Below are positions 20,163 to 32,561 of a DNA stretch of 64,000 nt, one piece after another. A model generated the notes under the pieces. The model made no database searches. It saw only the letters and a list, made by a program, of their open reading frames with translations, and was not told the origin of the DNA. The first letter of the stretch is position 1, and every line of letters begins with the position of its first letter. The DNA is from Cliona cf. orientalis (Eukaryota; Porifera; Demospongiae; Clionaida; Clionaidae). The stretch lies in contig OZ005692.1 in NCBI GenBank assembly GCA_963930775.1, forward strand, positions 10,893,029 to 10,957,028, read 5' to 3'. The position numbers were made by a program, and so were the translations under genes.

Positions 20163-22423
20163 ATGGCTGAGTCTCAATCTGTTGCCAAGCAAGCCCTGAA
20201 GAAGCTGGAGGACCAGCTGACCTGTGCCATCTGCCTCGATGCCTTCAAAGATCCCAAACTGCTCCAATGCTTCCATGTCTACTGCAAGGACTGCCTCCAG
20301 CGACTGGTGGTCACAGACAGACAGGGACCGTACTCTCCCTACGCTGCCCCACCTGTCGACAATCCACCCTCCTTCCCCCGGCTACTAGCGTGTCTGACCT
20401 CCAGCCAGCGTTCCACATCCACCACCTCTTTGAGATCCAAGATGCACTGGAAAAGGTCAAAGAGCCTCAAAAGGTACTTTGTACAAAATGTAACAAGAAT
20501 CGTTCCGCAACAAGCTACTGCCGTGATTGCGGAAAATACATATGCTCCCTATGCACAATTATACACAGTGATTGGGACGACTTTGCGGGACATGAGGTGG
20601 TAGCTCTAGAGCAGCTAGAGAGCAAAATGAAAGAGCTCGACACTTTGAAGAAGGTGACCTTTTACTGCTCCCTGCACAAAGGCAAGGAGCTCGAGATTTA
20701 TTGCGAGACGTGCGAGGAGCTCATCTGCCACAACTGCATTGTCACGAAGCACTGCCGTCCAGAGCACAAGTATAGCCTCTTGGATGACACTTTTGAGCAG
20801 CACAAAGCCGAGATCGTCACGTCCCTAGAGCCAATCGAAAAGCAGGTTGGCATCGTAAACAGGGTGCTTGAAGAGCTAGACCAAGAATCAGCCAAGGTAG
20901 ACAACCAGCGCCGAACAACAAAAACTGAAATTGCGCGATTGTTTCAACAAATTTATGAGGTTCTTGAAGCACGGAAAGCTGACTTAGACAGTCAAATTGA
21001 TCAGCTTGCAAATCAAAAGCTGAAGGATCTGGCCGCACAGAAAGATGAAGTGGAGACAGTTCAGACCCAGCTGACCAGCTGTCTGTCATTTGTGAGGGAG
21101 AGCCTGAGGACAGGAAGCCAGGGAGAGGTGATGAAAATGAAGAAGACCGTCATGAAACAGATCAAGGAGATGACAGACAACTTCAAACCAGACATGCTGC
21201 CTCCCTGCAAGCGTGCCAATATCAGATTCAAAGCATTTCCTGAGCTATTCAAAGCCTGCCAGCAGTTTGGAAGAGTAGTTCTTCAGCATACATCTCCAGA
21301 AAAATGCTATGCCACAGGCAAAGGCCTGGAGGTAGCTGAGCTTGGTGAGAGAGCCACTGCAGTCCTGCATGTTGTTGATCAGAATGGGAAGGATTGCAGC
21401 ACTCCAGTGGAGACTCTGACTTGTGAACTGGTGTCAGAGAGCACTGGTGAGAAGATAGACTGCTCCGTGAAGAAGACTGAAGCCAGTGGCCAGTATGAAG
21501 TCAGCTACCAAGCCACCAGTCAAGGGAGGCACCAGCTGCACATCAAAGTGGAGGGGGAGCGCATCAAAGGAAGTCCATTCACTGTCACTGTGATCAAGAA
21601 GCTTGGCACTCCAATCAAGACCATCAGTGAAATGAAGGAACCATGGGGTGTGGCAGTCAATAAGAATGGGGAAATTTTGGTAGCTGACAGACGCGGACAC
21701 TGTATCTCCACCTTCAGTCCAACTGGAGAGAAACTTCAATCATTTGGCTCAGAAGGCTCCGGACCAGGACAGTTCAATTCCCCTCAGGGTGTAATAGTGG
21801 ATGATGATGGCAACATACTGGTTGCTGATACTAACAACCATCGTATTCAGAAGTTTACATCCGACAAAAAGTATATCACAAGTGTAGGGAGCTATGGCAG
21901 CAAACCTTTGCAATTTAGCAGCCCAATAAGTCTAGCTATTTCTCCCATCACTAAGAAGATTGTAATATCAGATTGGAATAATCGAGTTCATATCCTTAAT
22001 CCAGATCTGACATTCCACAGTAGTATTGGTAGCAGGGGCAGTGGCAATGGACAGTTCAATGGGCCTCATGATGTAGCGTTTGACAGTGCAGGAAATTTAT
22101 ATGTGACTGATAGTAAAAACCATCGTATTCAACTTTTTAATCCTGAGGGAGAGTTCTTGCGACAGCTTGGAAATAAAGGCAAAGGTGATGGAGAACTAGA
22201 TTTTCCTGCTGGTATAAGCATTGACAGTGATGATACAGTGTATGTGATTGAGGGTGGAAACTATCGTGTTTCAGCCTTCACACATGAGGGAAAGTTTCTG
22301 ACATCATTTGGCAGCAAGGGAGATGGACCAGGACAATTTAAGTATCCTTATAGAATAACAGTAAGTAAGAATGGATTAATCTATGTCACTGATAGTGGTA
22401 ATAATCGTGTTCAAATATTTTAA
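20163..22423 (+). pseudogene. TRIM-NHL copy E, one frameshift inside the RING
   Basis: The conserved start MAESQSVAKQAL is followed by the first six RING ligands. At about 20327-20333 two extra bases (GGGACCGTACTC instead of GGGACAACTC) shift the frame before the last CPTC pair. Everything downstream (type 2 B-box 1, B-box 2, coiled coil, filamin, six NHL repeats) is open in a second frame to the TAA at 22421-22423. An internal ATG at 20267 could start a 718-aa protein lacking most of the RING. The filamin exit is shortened (TVIKKLGTPIK). AATAAA follows the stop. Confidence 0.88.
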
Positions 22424-22649
22424 AATAAACCCCATATAATACATTGTAGTTTACATAAAATTTAATAATAATTAAATTTTTATTCAGTCACATGCATGCA
22501 GTTACTCCTCTCCTTTGTTTATCTATTATTAATATTCAAAAATTAATACATGTACTCATGTTATGAAGTATTAATAATAATTATTATTGTTTAAACAAAA
22601 TAATATTTTGCAATCAAGTCTTAAAAATGAATGTACATTATAATTATAA

Positions 22650-22931
22650 TCACAGACGTTCTCCTCTCCTTAGTTTGTCGAATGCCTCACTGAGCATTTG
22701 GTTACAGAGAGCAGCATAAGGGTTCATAGCTACAACTTGTTTCCCGGCAAATCTGCCGCCTAGTTTAGCTGCTGCCTTGAAGTCCTCCAGAGCTCCTTCA
22801 TTACAACCCTGGAGCCTTCGGATCAGCCCCCCGCTGGGTGTATGCCAGCTCAGCAACTTTACCATGTCCTCCAGACAGCTGGATGGCTGTATTGAGATCA
22901 GACACAGCTAAGTCTACTTGATTCTGGAGAC
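22650..22931 (-). pseudogene. TTC36: TTC36 last-exon relic 5 (after copy E)
   Basis: A long, well preserved exon with acceptor CTAG at the right and a stop at 22650-22652. One extra C in the run near 22828 shifts the frame between AYTQRG and LIRRLQGC. C-terminus NPYAALCNQMLSEAFDKLRR is intact. Confidence 0.8.
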
Positions 22932-23070
22932 CTAGAGTGGAGTGAAAATAGCGTATATTATATATTAGCTATAAAAAATATTATGTATAACATAATCAAT
23001 CTTGAAACCATAGAAACATAGGTTCGTCCCCAGCTTCTCAATGCTACACACACTGAGAAGTTGGCATCTG

Positions 23071-23352
23071 CAGCAGGTGGGTGGGCCTCGTCTATTCACG
23101 CCCACGCGGTCATGTGATTATTCGCGACCTCTTAGAGAAAGCTATACAGCGTTTGCTAGGTGACTTTGAAACTGTTTGAAGCTGTGCGCTGGGATCTAAC
23201 TTCACTACAAGTGAGTATTAGTGATGATTTTGATATTATTATAATTTATTATCCTGCGGCTTATTTAAATTTTCGGAAACAAAATGGGTGTGTCAATTAT
23301 TAGTTGACTTGCTCTTCTGTCCTGTAAAATTAATATTTAGATTTGATTTCCA
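23071..23352 (+). promoter_or_regulatory. Promoter block, leader exon and 5'UTR intron of copy F
   Basis: GCAGGTGGGTGGGCCTCGTC, CACGCCCACGCGG, TCATGTGA at 23110-23117, TTATTCGCGACCTC. Leader exon ends at 23210, donor GTGAGT at 23211, acceptor ATTTAG ends at 23340. Intron 130 bp. Confidence 0.72.
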
Positions 23353-25626
23353 ATGGCTGAGTCTCAATGTGTTGCCAAGCAAGCCCTGAAGAAGCTGGAG
23401 GACCAGCTGACCTGTGCCATCTGCCTCGATGCCTTCAAAGACCCCAAACTGCTCCAATGTTTCCATGTCTACTGCAAGGACTGCCTCCAGCGACTGGTGG
23501 TCACAGACAGACAGGGACAACTCTCCCTACGCTGCCCCACCTGCCGACAATCCACCCTCCTTCCCCCGGCTACTAGCGTGTCTGACCTCCAGCCAGCGTT
23601 CCATATCCACCACCTCTTTGAGATCCAAGACGCACTGGAGAAGGTGAAAGAGCCTCAAAAGGTAATGTGTGGAAAGTGCAAGAAGGCTAAGCAAGCGGCC
23701 TCGAGCTACTGCCGTGACTGTGGGGAATTTATCTGCGCCATGTGCACAACCATCCATAGCAACTGGGACGACTTTGCCGGGCATGAGGTGGTAGCTCTAG
23801 AGCAGCTAGAGAGCAAAATGAAAGAGCTCGACGCTTTGAAGAAGGTGACCTTTTACTGCTCCCTGCACAAAGGCAAGGAGCTCGAGATTTATTGCGAGAC
23901 GTGTGAGGAGCTCATCTGCCACAACTGCACTGTCACGAAGCACTGCCGTCCAGAGCACAAGTATAGCCTCGTGGACGACACTTTTGAGCAGCACAAAACC
24001 GAGATCGTTACATCCCTTGAGCCAATCGAAAAACAGGTCGGCATCGTAAACAAGGCACTTGAAGAGCTAGACCAAGAATCGGCCGAGGTAGACGAGCAGC
24101 GCGGAACGACAAAAACTGAAATTGCGCGATTGTTTCGACAAATTTACGACGTTCTTGAAGCGCGAAAGGCTGACCTAGACAGTCAAGTCGATCAGCTTGC
24201 AAATCAAAAGCTTAAGAATCTAGCCGCACAGAAAGATGAAGTGGAGACAGTTCAGACCCAGCTGGCCAGCTGTCTGTCATTTGTGAGGGAGAGCCTGAGG
24301 ACAGGAAGCCAGGGAGAGGTAATGAAAATGAAGAAGACCGTCATGAAACAGATCGAGGAGATGACAGACAACTTCAAACCAGACATGCTGCCTCCCTGTG
24401 AATCCGCAAATGTCAGATTCAAAGCATCTCCCGAGCTATTCAAAGCCTGCCAGCAGTTTGGAATAGTATTTCTTCAGCATGCATCTCCAGAGAAATGCTA
24501 TGCCACAGGCAAAGGCCTGGAGGTAGCTGAGCATGGTGAGAGGGCAACTGCAGTCCTGCATGTTGTTGATCAGAAAGGAAAGGCTTGCAGCACACCAGTG
24601 GAGACTCTGACCTGTGAACTGGTGTCTGAGAGCACTGGTGAGAAGATAGACTGCTCTATGAAGAAGACTGAAGCCAGTAGCCGGTATGAAATCAGCTACC
24701 AGGCCATCAGTCGAGGGAGGCACCAGCTGCACATCAAAGTGGAGGGGGAGCACATCAAAGAAAGCCCATTCCCTGTCACTGTGAAGCTACCAGTCCAGAA
24801 GCTGGGCACTCCAATCAAGACCATCAGTGGACTGAAGGAGCCATGGAGTATGGCAATCAACAAGAAGGGAGAGATTTTGGTAGCTGAGAGACACAGACAC
24901 TGTGTCTCCATCTTCAGTCCAACAGGAGAGAAGCTTCGATCATTTGGCTCGCAAGGCTCTGGACCAGGACAGTTCAATGAGCCTCATGGTGTAGCATTGG
25001 ATGATGATGGCAACATACTAGTGACTGATACTAAAAATCATCGTATTCAGAAGTTTACATCCGATAATAAGCGTATCACAAGTGTGGGTAGCCATGGCAG
25101 AAATCATTTGCAATTTAACAACCCAGTAAGTGTAGCCATTTCTCCCATCACAAAGAAAATTGCAATATCGGATTTGAATAGTTGTCGAGTTCAGATTCTC
25201 AATCCAGATCTGACATTCCATAGTAGTATTGGCAGTGAGGGCAGTGGCAATGGACAATTCAGTAGGCCTCTTGATACAGCATTTGACAGTGCAGGAAATA
25301 TATATGTGACTGATGCCTGGAACAATCGTATTCAAGTCTTTAATCCTGAGGGACAATTCTTGCGACGGTTTGGAAAGACAGGCAAGGGTGATGGAGAACT
25401 AAACTTTCCCACAGGTATAAGTATTGACAGTGACGACACAGTGTATGTGGTTGAGGGTAGCAACCATCGTGTTTCAGTATTCACACGTGAGGGAAATTTT
25501 CTGTCATCATTTGGTCGCCAGGGAGATGGACCAGGACAATTTTATAATTCTTATAGAATAACAGTGGATAAGAATGGAATAATCTATGTTGCTGATAGTG
25601 GTAATAATCGTGTTCAAATCTTTTAA
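23353..25626 (+). CDS. TRIM-NHL protein, copy F, intact (757 aa)
   Basis: Full domain order with an intact C3HC4 RING (S6 is replaced by C in MAESQC), type 1 B-box 1 (QAASSYCRDCG), B-box 2, coiled coil, filamin repeat, and six NHL repeats. Repeat 1 has substitutions at the loop before the HC pair (AERHRHCVSIF, where most copies have xxGHCISIF). Repeat 3 reads SDLNSCRVQIL. No frame break. A likely E3 ligase with altered target specificity relative to B and D; specificity is inferred only. Confidence 0.92.
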   Translation: MAESQCVAKQALKKLEDQLTCAICLDAFKDPKLLQCFHVYCKDCLQRLVVTDRQGQLSLRCPTCRQSTLLPPATSVSDLQPAFHIHHLFEIQDALEKVKEPQKVMCGKCKKAKQAASSYCRDCGEFICAMCTTIHSNWDDFAGHEVVALEQLESKMKELDALKKVTFYCSLHKGKELEIYCETCEELICHNCTVTKHCRPEHKYSLVDDTFEQHKTEIVTSLEPIEKQVGIVNKALEELDQESAEVDEQRGTTKTEIARLFRQIYDVLEARKADLDSQVDQLANQKLKNLAAQKDEVETVQTQLASCLSFVRESLRTGSQGEVMKMKKTVMKQIEEMTDNFKPDMLPPCESANVRFKASPELFKACQQFGIVFLQHASPEKCYATGKGLEVAEHGERATAVLHVVDQKGKACSTPVETLTCELVSESTGEKIDCSMKKTEASSRYEISYQAISRGRHQLHIKVEGEHIKESPFPVTVKLPVQKLGTPIKTISGLKEPWSMAINKKGEILVAERHRHCVSIFSPTGEKLRSFGSQGSGPGQFNEPHGVALDDDGNILVTDTKNHRIQKFTSDNKRITSVGSHGRNHLQFNNPVSVAISPITKKIAISDLNSCRVQILNPDLTFHSSIGSEGSGNGQFSRPLDTAFDSAGNIYVTDAWNNRIQVFNPEGQFLRRFGKTGKGDGELNFPTGISIDSDDTVYVVEGSNHRVSVFTREGNFLSSFGRQGDGPGQFYNSYRITVDKNGIIYVADSGNNRVQIF

Positions 25627-25840
25627 TAATGCCCTCATAATAATAATTATATTATTTGATATTGTAGTTAAATAATTTAAGTCACATGCAGTACGTTCCT
25701 CCTATCCTTTGTTTATCTATAATATGTAAAAATTAATGCATTTAGTACAATACTCGTGTTTGCTGTTCAAATAAAAATTAATAACATTATTTGTGCAATA
25801 AAAAGTCTTAAAAAATGAACGTACTCTACTATAATAATGA

Positions 25841-26118
25841 TCACACAGTTTCTCCTCTCCTTAATTTGTCAAATACTTCACTGAGCATTTGGTTACAGAG
25901 AGCAGCATAAGAGTTCATGGCCACAACTTGTTTCCCAGCAAATCTACAGGCTAGTTTAGCTGCTGCCTTGAAGTCCTCCAGAGCTCCTTCATCACAACCC
26001 TGGAGCCTTCGGATCAGCCCCCGTTGGGTGTATGCCAGCTCAGTAACTTACCATATCCTCCAGACAACTGGATGGCCACATCGAGATCAGACACAGCTAA
26101 GTCTACTTGATTCTGGAG
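25841..26118 (-). pseudogene. TTC36: TTC36 last-exon relic 6 (after copy F)
   Basis: Reads QNQVDLAVSDLDVAIQLSGG then a one-base deletion near 26046 shifts the frame. The bases GACCTAG that form the acceptor in other relics are missing, so splicing would also fail. Confidence 0.78.
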
Positions 26119-26278
26119 TGGAGTGAAAATAGTGAACATGATTATAAATAATTTATCTTGAAACCAGCCTCGTCCCATACTTCTCAATGCTACACACACT
26201 GAGAAGTTGGAAGGACCTGGGGAACACTGAAGCCTGTTTTGTGTGCATCTAGATTTGCATACACTGCAGTGACATGAG

Positions 26279-26568
26279 CAGGTGGGTGGGGCTCGTCTAT
26301 TCACGCCCACACGGTCATGTGATCACTCGTGCCCTCTAGAGAAAGCTATTCAGCCTTTGATAGCTGACTGCAAATTCGTCTTTGAACCTGTTTGAAGCTG
26401 TACGCTGGGATCTGACTTCACTACAAGTGAGTATTTATAGTGATAATTTTTATATTATTATAATTATCCTGCGGCTTATTTAAATTTTCGGAAATCAAAT
26501 GGGTGTGTCAACTTATTAGTTGACTTGCTCTTTTGTCTTGTAAAATTAATGTTTAGATTCAATTTCCA
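26279..26568 (+). promoter_or_regulatory. Promoter block, leader exon and 5'UTR intron of copy G
   Basis: CAGGTGGGTGGGGCTCGTCT, CACGCCCACACGG, TCATGTGA at 26315-26322. Leader exon ends CACTACAA at 26426, donor GTGAGT at 26427, acceptor TGTTTAG ends at 26556. Intron 130 bp. Confidence 0.72.
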
Positions 26569-28838
26569 ATGGCTGAATCTCAATCTGTTGCCAAGCAAGC
26601 CCTGAAGAAGCTGGAGGACCAGCTGACCTGTGCCATCTGCCTCGATGCCTTCAAAGACCCCAAACTGCTCCAATGCTTCCATGTCTACTGCAAGGACTGC
26701 CTCCAGCGACTGGTGGTCACAGACAGACAGGGACAACTCTCCCTACGCTGCCCCACCTGCCGACAATCCACCCTCCTTCCCCCGGCTACTAGCGTGTCTG
26801 ACCTCCAGCCAGCGTTCCATATCCACCACCTCTATGAGATCCAAGACGCACTGGAGAAGGTCAAAGAACCTCAAAAGGTACTCTGTACAAAATGTAACAA
26901 GAATCGTTCCGCAACTGGCTACTGCCGTGATTGTGGAAAATACATATGTGCCCCATGTACTGCTATACATGGCGATTGGGATGATTTTGCCGGGCACGAG
27001 GTGGTAGCTCTAGAGCAGCTAGAGAGCAAAATGAAAGAGCTTGACGCTTTGAAGGAGGTGACCTTTTACTGCTCCCTGCACAAAGGCAAGGAGCTCGAGA
27101 TTTACTGCGAGACGTGTGAGGAGCTCATCTGCCACAACTGCACCGTCACGAAGCACTGCCGTCCGGAGCACAAGTATAGCCTCTTAGACGACACTTTTGA
27201 GCAGCACAAAACCGAGATCGCTATGTCCTTAGAGCCAATCGAAAAGTATGTCAGCATTGTTAACAAGGCACTTGAAGAGCTAGAGCAGCAATCGGCTGGG
27301 GTAGACAACCAGCGCAAAACAACAAAAACCGAAATTTCACGATTATTTCAACAAATTCACGACGTTCTTGAAGCGCGGAAGGCTGATCTAGACAGTCAAG
27401 TCGATCAACTTGCAAATCAAAAGCTGAAGAATCTAGCCGCACAGAAAGATGAAGTGGAGACAGTTCAGACCCAGCTGGCCAGCTGTCTGTCATTTGTGAG
27501 GGAGAGTCTGAGGACAGGAAGCCAGGGAGAGGTGATGAAAATGAAGAAGACCGTCATGAAACAGATCAAGGAGATGACAGACAACTTCAAACCAGACATG
27601 CTGCCTCCCTGTGAGCGTGCCAATGTCAGATTCATAGCATCTCTTGAGTTACTCGTAGCCTGCCAACAGTTTGGAACAGTATTTCTTCAGCAAACATCTC
27701 CAGAGAAATGTTATGCCACAGGCAAAAGCCTGGAGGTAGCTAAGCTTGGTGAGAGAGCCACTGTAGTCCTGCATGTTGTCGATCAGAAAGGGAAGGCTTA
27801 CAGCACACCAGTGGAGACGCTGACCTGTGAACTGATATCAGAGAGCACTGGTGAGAAGATAGACAGCTCTGTGAAGAAGACTGAAGCCAGTGGCCAGTAT
27901 AAAATCAGCTACCAAGCCATCTGTCGAGGGAGGCACCAGCTGCACATCAAAGTGGAGGGGGAGCACATCAAAGGAAGCCCATTCACTGTCAATGTGAAGC
28001 TACCAGTCCAGAAGCTGGGCACTCCAATCAAAACCATCAGTGGACTGAAGGAGCCATGGGGTATGGCAGTCAACCAGAGAGGGGAGATCATAGTAGCTGA
28101 GAAGGGTGGACATTGTATATCCATTTTCAGCCCAACTGGAAAAAACTTGGATCATTTGGCTCAAAAGGCTCTAGACCAGGTCAGTTCAATGAACCTAGTG
28201 CTGTAACGGTGGATGATGATGGCAACATACTGGTGGCTGATACTGGCAACCATCGCATTCAGAAGTTTACATCGGACAATAAACATATCAAAAGTGTGGG
28301 GAGCCGTGGCAGAAATCATTTGCAATTTAACCGCCCAGTAAGTGTATCCATTTCTCCCATCACTAAGAAAATGGCAGTATCAGATTGGCATAATGATCGA
28401 GTTCAGATTCTTAATCCAGATCTGACATTCCACAGCAGTATTTGCAGCAGTGGCAATGGCAATGGACAGTTTAATGGGCCTCTTGATACAGCATTTGATA
28501 GTGCAGGAAATTTATATGTGACTGATGCTAGCAACAATCGTATTCAAGTCTTTAATCCTGAGGGACAATTCTTGCGACAGTTTGGAAAGAGAAGCAAGGG
28601 TGATGGAGAACTAAACCTTCCTGGAGGTATAAGCATTGACAGTGATGACACAGTGTACGTGGTTAAGGGTTTCAAACATTGTGTTTCAGTATTCACACAT
28701 GATGGAAAATTTCTGACATCATTTGGCAGCCGGGGAGATGGACCAGGACAATTTAAGAAGCCTTTTAGAATAACAGTGGATAAGCAGGGAACAATCTATG
28801 TTGCTGATAGTGGTAATAATCGTGTTCAAATCTTTTAA
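26569..28838 (+). pseudogene. TRIM-NHL copy G, one frameshift in NHL repeat 1
   Basis: Frame 26569-28206 (545 codons) contains RING, type 2 B-box 1, B-box 2, coiled coil, filamin and the start of NHL repeat 1. In an A run at 28139-28146 one base is missing relative to GGAGAGAAACTT of the other copies; the rest of the propeller is open in another frame to 28838. The lesion is in a homopolymer, so a sequencing error is possible. NHL repeat 5 is unusual (VVKGFKHCVSVF). Otherwise alignable throughout. Confidence 0.87.
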
Positions 28839-28910
28839 AAGTAAAGCTCTTATAATACATTGTAGTTCACATAAATAATAATTTATTAAGTCACATGCAT
28901 GCAGCTACTC

Positions 28911-29010
28911 CTAAGCTACAACTTGTTTCCCAGCAAATCTGCTGTGTGCCTAGTTTAGCTGCTGCCTTAAAATTCCTCCAGAGCTCCTTCATAATTAACC
29001 CTGGAGCCTG
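28911..29010 (-). pseudogene. TTC36: TTC36 last-exon relic 7 (after copy G), short fragment
   Basis: Only the central part remains (region of EGALEDFKAAAKLG to FAGKQVV), with internal insertions (TGCTGTGTGCC). Both the C-terminal MNPYAALCNQML part and the first half of the exon are gone. Confidence 0.7.
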
Positions 29011-29186
29011 AAAATGACAGTGGAATAGTGAACATACATGTATCACTCTATCTATAGCTAGGCAGGCTGCTCCTGTTTTCATTTAATATTGACATCTAGC
29101 CTCATTCCCAGCTTCTCAACGTTACACACAGGAGCTGAGGAATAATTGCTAATTTGTAGGCATTATGCAACACCTTGTTGTGATCC

Positions 29187-29398
29187 AGCAGGTGGGTGGA
29201 GCTCGGTATTCGCGCCCACGCAGTCATGTGACTATTCGTGACCTGCTAGCTGACTGAAGCTAGCTGTACCCTTGGATCTGACCTCACTACAAGTGAGTCT
29301 GAGTAGTGATGATTTATAGTGTTATAATTGTGCTGCGGCTTATTTTTAGACCATCAAATTTTCGGAAATAAAAAATTAATATTTAGATTCAATTTTCG
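29187..29398 (+). promoter_or_regulatory. Promoter block, leader exon and 5'UTR intron of copy H
   Basis: CAGGTGGGTGGAGCTCGG, CGCGCCCACGCAG, TCATGTGA at 29224-29231, CTATTCGTGACCT. Leader exon ends CACTACAA at 29292, donor GTGAGT at 29293, acceptor ATTTAG ends at 29386. Intron 94 bp. Confidence 0.7.
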
Positions 29399-31668
29399 AT
29401 GGCTGAGTCTCAATCTGTTGCCAAGCACGCCCTGAAGAAGCTGGAGGACCAGCTGACCTGTGCCATCTGCCTCGATGCCTTCAAAGACCCCAAACTGCTC
29501 CAATGCTTTCATGTCTACTGCAAGGACTGCCTCCAGCGACTGGTGGTCACAGACAGACAGGGACAACTCTCCCTACGCTGCCCCACCTGCCGACAATCCA
29601 CCCTCCTTCCCCCGGCTACTAGCGTGTCTGACCTCCAGCCAGCGTTCCATATCCACCACCTCTTTGAGATCCAAGACGCACTGGAGAAGGTAAAAGAGCC
29701 TCAGAAGGTAATGTGTGGAAAATGCAAGAAGGCTAAGCAAGCGGCCACGAGCTACTGCCGCGACTGTGGGGAATTTATCTGCGCCATGTGCACGACCATC
29801 CATAGCAACTGGGACGATTTTGCCAGGCACGAGGTGGTAGCTCTAGAGCAGCTAGAGAGCAAAATGAAAGAGCTCGACGCTTTGAAGAAGGTGACCTTTT
29901 ACTGCTCCCTGCACAAAGGCAAGGAGCTCGAGATTTATTGCGAGACGTGTGAGGAGCTCATCTGCCACAACTGCACTGTCACAAAGCACTGCCGTCCAGA
30001 GCACAAGTATAGCCTCGTAGACGACACTTTTGAGCAACACAAATCCGAGATTGCTACGTCCCTAGAGCCAATCAAAAAGCAGGTCAACATCATAAACAAG
30101 GCACTTGAAGAGCTAGAGCAGCAATCGATGGAGGTAGACAACCAGCATAGAACAACAAAAACTGAAATTGCGCGATTATTTCGACAAATTTACGAGGTTC
30201 TTGAAGCGCGGAAGGCTGACCTAGATAATCAAGTTGATCAGCTAGCGAATCAAAAGCTGAAGAATCTAGTCGCACAGAAACATGAAGTGGAGACAATTCA
30301 GATCCAGCTGGCCAGCTGTCTGTCATTTGTGAGGGAGAGCCTGAGGACAGGAAGTCAGGGAGAGGTCATGAAAATGAAGAAGACCGTCATGAAACAGATT
30401 AAGGAGATGACAGACAACTTCAAGCCGGAAATGCTGCCTCCCTGTGAGCGTGCCAATATCAGATTCATAGCATCTCCTGAGATACTCAAAGCCTGCCAGC
30501 AGTTTGGAAGAGTAGTTCTTCAGCATGCATCTCCTGAGAAATGCTATGCCACAGGCAAAGGCCTGGAAGTAGCTAAGCCTGGTGAGAGAGCCACTGCAGT
30601 CCTACATGTTGTCGATCAGAAAGGAAAGGCTTACAGCACACCAGTGGAGACTCTGACCTGTGAACTGGTGTCAGAGAGCACTGGTGAGAAAATAGACTGC
30701 TCTATGAAGAAGACTGAAGCCAGTGGCCAGTATGAAATCAGCTACCAAACCACCATAGGAAGGAGACACCAGCTGCATATCAAAGTGGAGGGGGAGCACA
30801 TCAAAGGAAGCCCATTCACCATCACTGTGAAGCTACCAGTCCAGAAGCTGGGCACTCCAATCAAGACCATCAGTGGAGTGAAGCAGCCATGGGGCATGGC
30901 AGTCAACCAGAGAGGGGAGATTATAGTAGCTGAGAGAGGTGGACACTGTATCTCCATCTTCAGCCCAACTGGAGACAAACTTCGATCATTTGGCTCAGAT
31001 GGCTCTGGACCAGGACAGTTCAATGAACCAAGTGCTGTAACAGTGGATGATGATGGTAACATACTGGTGGCTGATAAGTAAGAACCATTGTATTCAAAAG
31101 TTTACATCTGACAATAAGCATATCACGAGTGTGGGGAGCTATGGCAGCAATTGTTTGCAATTTAGTGATCTATTAAGTGTGGCTATATATTTCTCCCATC
31201 ACTAAGAAAATTGCAATATCAGAGTGGCATAATTGTCGTATTCTGATTCTTAATCCAGATCTGACATTCCATAGTAGTATTGGCAGCTATGGCAGTGGCA
31301 ATGGACAGTTTAAAAGGCCTCATGATACAGCATTTGACAGTGTAGGAAATATATATGTGACCGATGCTTTTAACAATTGTATTCAAGTCTTTAATCCTGA
31401 GGGACAGTTCTTGCGACAGTTTGGTATGGGTGACAGAGAACTAGACTTTCCTACAGGTATAAATATTGGTAGTGACGACACAGTGTATGTGGTTGATAAT
31501 GGTAACCATCGTGTTTTAGTATTCACACGCGAGGGAAACTTTCTGACATCATTTGGCAACCAGGGAGATGGACCAGGTCAATTCAAGTATCCTTGTAGAA
31601 TAACAGTGGATAAGAATGGAATGATCTATGTTGCTGATACTTCTAATAATCGTATTCAAATCTTTTGA
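29399..31668 (+). pseudogene. TRIM-NHL copy H, at least two frameshifts in the propeller
   Basis: Codons 1-560 (29399-31081) give RING, type 1 B-box 1, B-box 2, coiled coil, filamin and NHL 1 to mid-2, ending early at VADK-stop where one extra base shifts the frame. A second shift (four extra bases, TATATA run) lies near 31184-31192. The last frame (31177-31668) has NHL repeats 3 to 6, with an in-frame shortening at QFGMGDRELDF. Pseudogene by two independent lesions. Confidence 0.88.
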
Positions 31669-31857
31669 AAATCTCCTATTATTATTATAAATTAATTAAC
31701 ACACTAGCAACAACCATATAATATTATATACAGTTTTCCTCTCTAATATTAAAGTAATCACTGTACAGCCACTTTTAAATTAATACTTTGTACAAAAGTT
31801 ATTTTAATATTATTTTTGCATTCATGGTTATAATCACCATTAGTTATACACCATGAT

Positions 31858-32146
31858 TACATTATTTCTCCTCTCTTTTGTTTGTCGAATGCCTCACTGA
31901 ACATTAATTTTGGTTACAGAGCGCAGCATAAGGGTTCATAGCTACAACTTGTTTCCCGGCAAATCTGCCGCCAAGTTTAGCCGCTGCCTTGAAGTCCTCC
32001 AGAGCTCCTTCGTCACAACCCTGGAGCCTTTGGATCAGCCCCCACTGGGTGTATGCCAGCTCAGCAACTTTTCCCTTTGTTCAAGACAACTGGATGGCCA
32101 CATCGAGATCAGACAGAGCTAAGTGTACTTCAGTGATTCTGGAGAC
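31858..32146 (-). pseudogene. TTC36: TTC36 last-exon relic 8 (after copy H)
   Basis: The EGALEDFKAAAKLGGRFAGK stretch is recognisable. There are extra bases in the MLSEAF region (AACATTAATTTTGG), a rewritten GKVAE region, and an altered acceptor. Pseudogene. Confidence 0.75.
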
Positions 32147-32310
32147 AATAGTGGAGCAAAAGTAGTGAACATACATCACTCTATCTAGGCAGGCTGCTCC
32201 TTTTTTTACAGAATCATTGACATTATTGAAACCTAGCCTCACTCCCAGCTTCTCAATGTTACACACAGGAGCTGAGGAATAATTGAAACTTCCTTATTAA
32301 TTTGTGCATT

Positions 32311-32561
32311 GTGGGTGGAGCTCATCTATTCGCGCCCACGCAGGACGTCATGTGACTATTCGTGACCTGCTATAATTATATAGCTGACTACTCGTTTGAA
32401 GCTGTACCCTGGGATCTGACTTCACTACAAGTGAGTACTAGTGATGATTAGTGTTATAATTGTGCTGCGGCTTATTTTTAGACCATCAAATTCTCGTAAA
32501 TAAAGTATGGATTAGTTGATTTGCTCTTCTGTATTTATAGCTTACTTAATATCAATTTCCG
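32311..32561 (+). promoter_or_regulatory. Promoter block, leader exon and 5'UTR intron of copy I
   Basis: GTGGGTGGAGCTCATCTATT, CGCGCCCACGCAGG, TCATGTGA at 32348-32355. Leader exon ends TTCACTACAA at 32430, donor at 32431. The usual acceptor TTTAG/ATTC is mutated; the nearest AG is TTTATAG ending at 32540, so the 5'UTR is slightly longer. Intron 110 bp. Confidence 0.66.

Noticed and set aside
20267-22423. 718-aa ORF of copy E as an intact gene with an alternative start
   Set aside because: Its first codons are an out-of-frame reading of the RING; the collinear start and the frame break show a damaged standard copy. A RING-less product is possible but not supported.
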